DNA of 64,000 nucleotides. It comes from Saprospiraceae bacterium. GTDB lineage: Bacteria; Bacteroidota; Bacteroidia; Chitinophagales; Saprospiraceae. Under the pieces are notes generated by a model. That model worked only from the letters and a program-made list of their open reading frames with translations. It was not told the DNA's origin and did no database searches. Shown here piece by piece: positions 1-6,528 of the stretch; positions within the stretch are counted from its first letter, which is position 1, and the number at the start of each line of letters is the position of its first letter. The translations under genes and the position numbers were made by a program. The DNA lies in the NCBI GenBank assembly GCA_028282725.1, contig JANQHF010000061.1, forward strand, positions 62,001 through 126,000. The letters are read 5' to 3'.

Positions 1-216
1 GCGCATGAAAATCAGGGCAAACACAGCAGCAAAAAACAAGCAAGCCAGGATCATAAAACTCATCTTGAACTCTTCAGGTGGGTATTCGGCAATAGCCGCA
101 ATATCATCCGGGAGCTTAATGTAAGGTCTGAGCAGGATGCCATAGATCAACCATCCGGAAAAGAAATAGGCTACAGCACCTATTACCGAGGAAATAAGAA
201 ATTTAATCCAGTTCAT
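1..216 (-). CDS. Small membrane protein, C-terminus cut off by the window edge
   Basis: The start codon is the ATG at 214-216 on the minus strand and the frame stays open for 72 codons to the window edge, so the end of the protein is missing. The visible part begins MNWIKFLISSVIGAV, a hydrophobic segment of about 25 residues, then a polar stretch with PYIKLPDDIAAI, and a second hydrophobic segment (MSFMILACLFFAAVFALIF). It is therefore an integral membrane protein with at least two membrane spans. The family is not recognised with certainty; small DUF1761-like or similar Bacteroidota membrane proteins look comparable. It lies 71 bases downstream of the aminopeptidase gene on the same strand, separated from it by an inverted repeat. 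Confidence 0.6.
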   Translation of the reverse strand, partial: MNWIKFLISSVIGAVAYFFSGWLIYGILLRPYIKLPDDIAAIAEYPPEEFKMSFMILACLFFAAVFALIFMR

Positions 217-223
217 CGTTTAC

Positions 224-250
224 ATATTTTCTTTTAAGATAAGAAAATAT
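224..250. repeat. Perfect 10-bp inverted repeat, 7-nt loop
   Basis: The arms ATATTTTCTT and AAGAAAATAT are exact reverse complements, separated by TTAAGAT. The repeat lies between the stop of the M1 aminopeptidase gene and the start of the following membrane protein gene, both on the minus strand. There is no T-run after the stem on the minus strand, so it is not a canonical terminator. An operator or an mRNA hairpin are the alternatives. Confidence 0.5.
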
Positions 251-287
251 CATGACCTGACATCAATGGCCGTCTTACTCAATCAGC

Positions 288-2969
288 CTAAAATCCACTG
301 TAGCGCTGCAATAACATTTCGTTCGTTTCCACCGATTTAATATCGGCGATCATCGTTTTCAACTTCTGTGCGACCGGTGCATTGGATACTACAAGGTCTT
401 GACTCAACTTGTGAATAGCATTGGTGGCAGTGTACCGGTAAAACATATTATTCGAAGGATTGATCGCCACGGACTTCAATCCACCGGCCTTCTCCAGGAT
501 CATAACAGGATCCATTTGTTTGAGCAATTCATAATAGGCATTGTAAAAATTGAACACATAAAATGCTCCGACCCTGGTCAACCTTTCTTCAAAATAGGGG
601 ATATGAGTTGAATCTCCTGAAGCACTTAAGATCCTGGAAACAGGACCAATCAGCTGACCCGTTTTTTCCTTCTTTAATTTGACCGCCTCTTCGGTAGCCA
701 ATTCGGGATCGATCCGGTTGAGCGTCTCCAGTGCATCCCCGACAACCATATAGGACAATTCATTCTGTAAGACCTTTTGGATCAATGATGACATATCGAA
801 GTCTGACACTGATTTCAATTTTCTGATGGCAGCACCTCGAACCGAAGAATGAGGGTCATTGACAGCTAAATTCTCCAGCACATTGACGAGGTCAGGACGG
901 TCGTTCAAACGCACATTTTCAACCGCCAACCGACGAATGGAAAAGTGCCCATCCTGTAAAGCTTCGATTATTACTTCCTGTGCTTCCCTTCTTGACTTGA
1001 TCTTATTGATGGCCTCAAAGCGGTGAATGTATCGATCTACCCACCGGTACTGATTCATATACTCCTGCGTAGTCTTGGATTCACCCTTGATAAACAGCAA
1101 ATGATCATCCCGGTCAAAAACGACCAGTGCCGGAACAGATTCGTAATCAAATTCAAAGATCTCCTCCCGATCATCGATAAACAGATCATACTGAGTTTCA
1201 TTGCCTTCGCCATCGAAAATACCTACAGTCACCGGCAATTGATAGATAGGAGAACTGCTCTCTGCATCTTGTGTCTGATCGACGGTAAGACTCAATGTTC
1301 TCGCATCCGGATCATAGTCATAGGTCAATTCAAGGATCGGATGACCGGCTTCCAGGTACCATTGATCAAAAAACCAGTGCAAGTCTATACCCGCAACATC
1401 CTCAAAAGCCATGCGCAGCTCATCTACCTCAACAGCGCTATATGCATGATCCTTGAGATATTTATTCAATCCACTGTAAAAGGCATCATCACCCAGGTAA
1501 TGACGGAGCATATGGAGCACTAAACCCCCTTTGTTGTATGAATGCCCATCGAACATTTGTTCTTTATCATCATAGCCGTACCAGATCAAGGGATGGGTAC
1601 CCGTCTGCATGATGGAGGACAGGTAGCCTTGTCTCTCGTTCTTTCGCTGAAACCCCGCCGCATCATCGCCATACTTGTATTCCTGCCAAAGATGTTCGCT
1701 ATAATTCGCAAACCCTTCCTGAAGGGTCAGGTTGGCCCAGCTTTCGGTTGTAACCAGGTCGCCAAACCAGTGATGAAACAGTTCATGAGCGATGATGAAA
1801 TCATTGGCATTATCGATTAACTCGCGATCCGTCTTTTGAATGAAGTCTCCGTAGATGACAGCCGTTGTATTTTCCATCGCACCGGACACATAATCCTTGG
1901 TAATGATCTGACTGAATTTGCTCCAGGGATAAGGATAGTCTAGTTTTTCAGCAAAAAAGCGAATCATCTCGGGCGTATGTGCAAATATTTCTTTGGCATA
2001 TTTCCCGTATTCAGGCTCAACATAGTATTCAAGTAAAATTCCATCCACCTCTTCCCTGACCACAGCAAAGTCCCCTACGGCAACCATGACCAGGTACGGG
2101 GCATGCGGTTGATCCATGCGCCAATGATCGGTCCGGGTATTGTTACTGTGCTGCCTGGAAGACACGAGATCGCCATTGGACAATGTAACGAATTGATCCT
2201 CTACGGTCAACCGAATATCGTGTGTCATGCTTTCATTGGGTTGATCAAATGTGGGAAACCAGCGTGAATTGTGTTCTGTCTCGCCTTGCGTCCAGATCTG
2301 ACGTGGCTTATTGGGTTCTTCTTCACGGGGATTGATAAAAAATAAACCTTTACTGCTCGTAATGGCAGCACTGCCGCCTGAAGGACCTTCGGAAGGTTTG
2401 GCTATATAATCCACGGTAATGAAGACCTCTTCATCGCGGGACACACTTCTGGTCAAATCAATCGTCAGATTCATTCCGTCGTATTCATAGGATAATGTCC
2501 GACCATCCCGGTCAGCCACATCGTGAATCTCAAAACCCTTGGCATCAAGAATGATCTGATCCTGATCGAAGAAATAAGGCTTCATGGTTAAGTCGGCCCT
2601 TCCCAGTACATGTTCGTTTACCCAGTCAAACCGAATGTCCAGATCCATGTGAAGCAGGTCCCATGGTCGTTCTTCGGCTGGGTTGTATTTTGGCAGTACA
2701 TATCCCCGGGGTGCGGTGACCACCAGTTCATCCAGGGTTCTTTCTTCGGTTATTTCTTCTTCCGGCATTTCATATACCTCTTCGTCATCCGCCTCTCCTT
2801 CTGGCTTAGCCTGGGGATCTTCAACGACAACGACTACTTCTTTATCTATGTCAACTTGTGCCTCTTTATCGATTTGAACCTGCTCGGCTTCGGTCAGGAC
2901 ATTTTTTTGAGTACTGCACGCAAGAGCCAGGAGACTCAACAGAAAAAGGATCATGAAAAATCTGTTCAT
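288..2969 (-). CDS. M1 family metallopeptidase (aminopeptidase N type), lipoprotein with HEAT-like C-terminus
   Basis: This 893-residue protein is a zinc aminopeptidase of family M1, expected to remove N-terminal residues from peptides outside the cytoplasm. The N-terminus has a hydrophobic segment and the lipobox LALAC (Cys18), so it is probably lipid-anchored. Residues about 24-80 are very acidic. The substrate-binding motif GAMEN is at 363-367 and the zinc site HELFH at 395-399 with Glu418, giving the expected HExxH-x18-E. From about residue 660 there are helical HEAT-like repeats (for example SVRGAAIRKL), as in several large Bacteroidota M1 enzymes. It is the last gene of a minus-strand group, 2 bases after yqeY. 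Function of the family is secure; the exact substrate is unknown. Confidence 0.93.
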   Translation of the reverse strand: MNRFFMILFLLSLLALACSTQKNVLTEAEQVQIDKEAQVDIDKEVVVVVEDPQAKPEGEADDEEVYEMPEEEITEERTLDELVVTAPRGYVLPKYNPAEERPWDLLHMDLDIRFDWVNEHVLGRADLTMKPYFFDQDQIILDAKGFEIHDVADRDGRTLSYEYDGMNLTIDLTRSVSRDEEVFITVDYIAKPSEGPSGGSAAITSSKGLFFINPREEEPNKPRQIWTQGETEHNSRWFPTFDQPNESMTHDIRLTVEDQFVTLSNGDLVSSRQHSNNTRTDHWRMDQPHAPYLVMVAVGDFAVVREEVDGILLEYYVEPEYGKYAKEIFAHTPEMIRFFAEKLDYPYPWSKFSQIITKDYVSGAMENTTAVIYGDFIQKTDRELIDNANDFIIAHELFHHWFGDLVTTESWANLTLQEGFANYSEHLWQEYKYGDDAAGFQRKNERQGYLSSIMQTGTHPLIWYGYDDKEQMFDGHSYNKGGLVLHMLRHYLGDDAFYSGLNKYLKDHAYSAVEVDELRMAFEDVAGIDLHWFFDQWYLEAGHPILELTYDYDPDARTLSLTVDQTQDAESSSPIYQLPVTVGIFDGEGNETQYDLFIDDREEIFEFDYESVPALVVFDRDDHLLFIKGESKTTQEYMNQYRWVDRYIHRFEAINKIKSRREAQEVIIEALQDGHFSIRRLAVENVRLNDRPDLVNVLENLAVNDPHSSVRGAAIRKLKSVSDFDMSSLIQKVLQNELSYMVVGDALETLNRIDPELATEEAVKLKKEKTGQLIGPVSRILSASGDSTHIPYFEERLTRVGAFYVFNFYNAYYELLKQMDPVMILEKAGGLKSVAINPSNNMFYRYTATNAIHKLSQDLVVSNAPVAQKLKTMIADIKSVETNEMLLQRYSGF

Positions 2970-2971
2970 TG

Positions 2972-3421
2972 CTATTGTGTTAAAATCTGTTTGACAATAG
3001 ATGCAAGAGTCTTCCCGTCAGCCTGACCCGCCAATTGCTTTGAAGCCATGCCCATGACCTTTCCCATATCCTTCATACTTTCAGCACCTGTCTTTTCGAT
3101 GATCGACTTGACCACTGGAATCAACTCCTCTTCGGACAGTTGCTGTGGCAGATATCGCTGAATGACTTCTATTTCTTCGGACTCGACCTTTGCCAGGTCG
3201 TTGCGCCCCTGATTGGTGTAGATATCCAGAGAATCCTGTCTTTGTTTTACAAGCTTTTGTAAAAGTTTGATCTCTTCTGTTTCATCCAGGTCACGAGCAC
3301 GTCCATCCGTCTTGGCGAGCAGGATGGCGGCCTTTATGGCACGAATACCCCGGAGAGCAGCCTGGTCTTTATTCTTCATGGCACTCTTCAGGTCTGTCAT
3401 AACTCTGTCTTCTAATTTCAT
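2972..3421 (-). CDS. GatB/YqeY domain-containing protein
   Basis: The 149-residue product matches the YqeY family along its full usual length, beginning MKLEDRVMTDLKSAMKNKD and containing the typical segments IRAIKAAIL, ESEEIEVIQRYLPQQLSEEEL and MGKVMGMASKQLAGQADG. The fold resembles the tRNA-binding tail domain of GatB. The cellular role is not settled; a link to tRNA or to transamidation is usually suggested from the shared domain. Its ATG overlaps the stop of rsmA by four bases (3418-3421), indicating translational coupling. Confidence 0.9.
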   Translation of the reverse strand: MKLEDRVMTDLKSAMKNKDQAALRGIRAIKAAILLAKTDGRARDLDETEEIKLLQKLVKQRQDSLDIYTNQGRNDLAKVESEEIEVIQRYLPQQLSEEELIPVVKSIIEKTGAESMKDMGKVMGMASKQLAGQADGKTLASIVKQILTQ

Positions 3422-4194
3422 ATATCCTGTTTGTCAATAATGTTTGTTAATTCATAAAAATTCTCAAGGGTCAATTGTTCCGGCCTCTGCGTCATGAGAT
3501 CATGTTGAAAGATTTCCTCATCCCGGATGAATGGCTTCAATGTGTTCCGAAGCATCTTTCTTCTTTGATTGAATGAACCTTTCACTATCCTTCTGAATAA
3601 TTGATAGTCGCATGGAGGATGATAATTCATCTTTCTCTCAAGGAGGAGCACCGCACTTATAACCTTTGGGGCCGGGGAAAAAGATCCCGGATTCACCTTA
3701 AAAAGAAGTTTTACGTCATAAGATGCCTGCATCAAAACGCTGATCACTCCATAAACCTTGCTTCCCGGTCCCGAAGCAATGCGTTCTGCCACTTCGCTTT
3801 GAAACATGCCAATTGCGGTGGGAACACAGTCCCTGTATTTCAGTATTCTGAACAAGATCTGGCTCGAAATATTATATGGGAAGTTGCCTGCGATATTAAA
3901 TTCTTTACGATCAAAAACCTTTTCAAGAGGAAGGGTCAGAAAATCTCCCTGGATTAAAATCTCAGGCCCGAGTCCGTATTTCTGTTGCAGGAAATGGATC
4001 ATTTCCCAATCTGCCTCAACTGCCTTGAAGTCAATGTCTTCCTGCTGTAAAAAGTACTTGGTCAATGCTCCTTTCCCAGGACCTACCTCGAGTACCTTAT
4101 CACCTTTTTTGTGTTGGATGAATGCATCTATAATGCGTTCACTGATCGAATCATTGACAAGAAAATTCTGACCGTATGATTTTTTGGGTTTCAA
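3418..4194 (-). CDS. rsmA: 16S rRNA (adenine(1518)-N6/adenine(1519)-N6)-dimethyltransferase
   Basis: RsmA/KsgA dimethylates two adjacent adenines in the 3' hairpin of 16S rRNA using S-adenosylmethionine. The sequence shows KKSYGQNFLVND, the SAM site VLEVGPGKGALT and the catalytic motif NFPYNISSQ (NxPY). An ATG at 4258-4260 would add 22 residues that have no counterpart in the family, and a consensus -7 box (TACTTTTG, 4212-4219) lies inside that extension. The TTG at 4192-4194, giving MKPKKSYGQNFL and 258 residues, fits the family length and the promoter, so it is preferred here. The gene is followed by yqeY with a 4-base overlap and diverges from pdxA. Confidence 0.9.
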   Translation of the reverse strand: MKPKKSYGQNFLVNDSISERIIDAFIQHKKGDKVLEVGPGKGALTKYFLQQEDIDFKAVEADWEMIHFLQQKYGLGPEILIQGDFLTLPLEKVFDRKEFNIAGNFPYNISSQILFRILKYRDCVPTAIGMFQSEVAERIASGPGSKVYGVISVLMQASYDVKLLFKVNPGSFSPAPKVISAVLLLERKMNYHPPCDYQLFRRIVKGSFNQRRKMLRNTLKPFIRDEEIFQHDLMTQRPEQLTLENFYELTNIIDKQDI

Positions 4195-4211
4195 GAAGGA
4201 ATATTGATGCG

Positions 4212-4219
4212 CAAAAGTA
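4212..4219 (-). promoter_or_regulatory. Bacteroidota -7 promoter element for rsmA-yqeY
   Basis: On the minus strand the octamer is TACTTTTG, a full match to the TAnnTTTG -7 consensus of the primary sigma factor in Bacteroidota. It lies 17 bases before the proposed TTG start of rsmA. No good -33 TTG is visible. It decides against the upstream ATG at 4260. Confidence 0.55.
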
Positions 4220-4278
4220 AACCATAATCTATTACGATTTTCGGAGTATTTTCGTGACATTCATTAAATGAGGGGAAT

Positions 4279-5340
4279 ATGAACAAACCGCGAATCGGGA
4301 TCAGTATTGGAGACATCAACGGTATAGGACCGGAGGTAATTATCAAGTCACTCAGCAACGAATTGTTGCTTCACGAATGTACCCCGATCATATACGGATC
4401 ATCCAAGGTGATCGGTTATCACAAAAACATTGTGAAAAATCCCGGCTTTTCATTTACAAATATTTCCAGAGCGGATAAAGCAATAAGCAACAAGGTCAAT
4501 TTGATCAATTGTTGGCAAGACAGCGTCATTATCAATTTGGGAGAAGCCACTGAAGTGTCCGGGCAATGTGCATATATCGCCCTGGACAGGGCGACAGAAG
4601 ACCTTAAAAAAGGTTTCCTGGATGCACTGGTGACAGCGCCGATCAACAAGCATGCCATGAAGCTCGCTGACTTCCCTTATTTGGGGCACACGGAATATAT
4701 AGCCGAAAAAGCAGGGCAGAAAAATGAGGAAATGATGATGATGATCAATGAAGAAATGAAAATTGCGTTGGTCAGCACCCATGTTCCCATGAATACCATC
4801 CTTGACTTCATCAGTAAGGATCGCATCTATCAATGTATCCGCTCGCTAAATGAATGCCTGAGAATGGATTTTGCAAAGGAAAAGCCCACGATAGCCATCC
4901 TTGGTCTGAACCCACACGCCGGAGACAACGGAGAAATCGGTACCGAAGAAGAACAAATAATCCGACCTGCCATCATAGAGCTGAAGAAAAAAGGCGTTTT
5001 GGTCAGTGGACCCTATAGCGCGGATGGTTTTTTTGGAAATGCATCCTATAGAAAATTCGATGCTGTATTGGCAATGTATCATGATCAGGGCCTCATTCCC
5101 TTCAAGGCCTTATCATTCGGTTCGGGTGTCAACTATACCGCAGGTCTGAAATTAATACGCACATCTCCTGATCACGGTACGGCTTATGACATCGCAGGTC
5201 AGAATATTGCGGACCCTTCATCAATGAGACAAGCTATTTATACGGCTATTGATGTGTATAAGTCCAGGGAGGATTTCAGGGATATGCATAAAGACAAGAT
5301 CGAAAAAGTATCCATTGAAAGTGAAGGTGAGATTGCGTGA
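4279..5340 (+). CDS. pdxA: 4-hydroxythreonine-4-phosphate dehydrogenase (PdxA)
   Basis: PdxA oxidises 4-phosphohydroxy-L-threonine in the DXP-dependent route to pyridoxal 5'-phosphate. The 353-residue product has the family N-terminus IGISIGDINGIGPEV, the segment VTAPINKHA, the HTEY and STHVP metal and substrate regions, LNPHAGDNGEIG, and the late motifs MYHDQGLIP and RTSPDHGTAYDIAG. Full length agrees with the family. The start is preceded by GAGGGG, one of the few plausible Shine-Dalgarno sequences in the window. It diverges from rsmA; pdxA-rsmA adjacency is common in bacteria. Confidence 0.95.
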   Translation: MNKPRIGISIGDINGIGPEVIIKSLSNELLLHECTPIIYGSSKVIGYHKNIVKNPGFSFTNISRADKAISNKVNLINCWQDSVIINLGEATEVSGQCAYIALDRATEDLKKGFLDALVTAPINKHAMKLADFPYLGHTEYIAEKAGQKNEEMMMMINEEMKIALVSTHVPMNTILDFISKDRIYQCIRSLNECLRMDFAKEKPTIAILGLNPHAGDNGEIGTEEEQIIRPAIIELKKKGVLVSGPYSADGFFGNASYRKFDAVLAMYHDQGLIPFKALSFGSGVNYTAGLKLIRTSPDHGTAYDIAGQNIADPSSMRQAIYTAIDVYKSREDFRDMHKDKIEKVSIESEGEIA

Positions 5341-5378
5341 TTCAAATAGACGCAAAGGATGATTCGATTAAAAGTCAA

Positions 5379-5409
5379 TTGTTTGATCCTGTCATCTTGT
5401 GTAAGTTTG
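5379..5409 (+). promoter_or_regulatory. Promoter for the DUF6427-like gene
   Basis: TTG at 5379-5381 is followed after 20 bases by TAAGTTTG (5402-5409), matching the Bacteroidota -33/-7 arrangement. The GTG start of the next gene is only four bases downstream of the -7 box, so the transcript would be leaderless or nearly so. Confidence 0.5.
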
Positions 5410-5413
5410 TTTC

Positions 5414-6382
5414 GTGGTAAGTCTATTCCGGAACAATGACGTTATCAACTTTTTGTTGCTTGTCCCATATGCGGTAATACTCCGGTTGTACAGCCTCATC
5501 ACCCCTGTCGCATATCTTCCTTCTTCTGATGACACCATTGTTACAACCTGGATATTCACCTTAATTTCCAATCCCTTCCTCCAGTCAATTATCGCCATCC
5601 TTCTGGTCTTCTCCCATGCGCTTATGATCAATATAATGGCAAACAATTACAGGGTCCATAGATTGCCAACAGCCCTGGCAGGGATGATTTATATCTTCCT
5701 GGCTAGTTGTATCAAAGAATTACAGGTCTTGACGCCTGCCCTGATTGGCTTGACATTCATTTTGATTGCTGTGTTTAATGTGTTTAAAACCTACAAACTG
5801 ACCAGAGCAACACCCAATATCTTTAATGCCTCCTTTTCATGTGCCCTGGCAACTATCATCTATCCTCCGTTCATCGTTTTGACCATTGCCTTTTTTGCGG
5901 GCTTTTTATCGATGAGAAATTTCAGCTTTAAAGAACGAATACAATTTATCATTGGGTTCGGGATCTTATTCTGGATAGCGGGAGCATTTTTATTTGCCTA
6001 CGATGCGCTCAATTGGACATTTTGGGATTATCTGAGTGTCCCGGGTATATTCGCGGGCTTTACCACAAAGGCGGGTAATTTTTGGATCAACCTTGGTATC
6101 AGTGGACTTCTGATTATTGTAGTCCTGATCAACTACTACAACTATATGAAAAAGAAGGTGATCGATATCCGGAAGAAGATAGACTTCTTCTATTGGTTGT
6201 TGTTATGTGCTTTTTTGTCATTATTCCTTTTCCAACCGTTAGATGCTCAGCATTACCTGATCCTGGCGGTTTCTCTTTCCGTTTTCTTATCCATGTCATT
6301 GTTGCTCATTAAAAACAAAGTATTGGCTGAACTCCTGCACTTAATCGGACTTGTAGCTGTTTTTTATTTTCAGTTTACATGA
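5414..6382 (+). CDS. DUF6427-like polytopic membrane protein
   Basis: The 322-residue protein has about eight to nine hydrophobic segments and no large soluble domain, so it is an inner-membrane protein. The pattern (SLFRNNDVINF near the start, then LSMRNFSFKERIQFIIGFGILFW in the middle) resembles the DUF6427 family, found almost only in Bacteroidota and without a known function. The start is GTG; the only in-frame alternative upstream is blocked by a TAA at 5402. A good promoter ends four bases before it. It follows pdxA on the same strand but has its own promoter, so it need not be co-transcribed. Family assignment is from memory of the pattern and is moderately certain. Confidence 0.75.
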   Translation: MVSLFRNNDVINFLLLVPYAVILRLYSLITPVAYLPSSDDTIVTTWIFTLISNPFLQSIIAILLVFSHALMINIMANNYRVHRLPTALAGMIYIFLASCIKELQVLTPALIGLTFILIAVFNVFKTYKLTRATPNIFNASFSCALATIIYPPFIVLTIAFFAGFLSMRNFSFKERIQFIIGFGILFWIAGAFLFAYDALNWTFWDYLSVPGIFAGFTTKAGNFWINLGISGLLIIVVLINYYNYMKKKVIDIRKKIDFFYWLLLCAFLSLFLFQPLDAQHYLILAVSLSVFLSMSLLLIKNKVLAELLHLIGLVAVFYFQFT

Positions 6383-6457
6383 TTTTTTTGAAATGAAAAC
6401 CAGGACATTTCAAGGTTAAATTTTTATTAATCCAAATCGTAAACTTTGTGAACTCCA

Positions 6458-6465
6458 TATCTTCG
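6458..6465 (+). promoter_or_regulatory. Possible -7 element (TATCTTCG) upstream of the DsbD gene
   Basis: TATCTTCG differs from TAnnTTTG by one base. It lies 63 bases before the ATG in a 146-base gap that otherwise holds only a short dyad (GTAAT and ATTAC at 6473-6486). No clear -33 element is spaced correctly, so the call is weak. Confidence 0.3.
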
Positions 6466-6528
6466 CGTTAGTGTAATGATAATTACTAGGCCAGCCATTT
6501 TCGATTTATTTAAATTTCCGGATCTATC

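Noticed and set aside
1023..1523. A 166-codon plus-strand frame opposite the M1 aminopeptidase gene
   Set aside because: It is antisense to a well-supported gene, has no recognisable motif, and shows the composition of a shadow frame.
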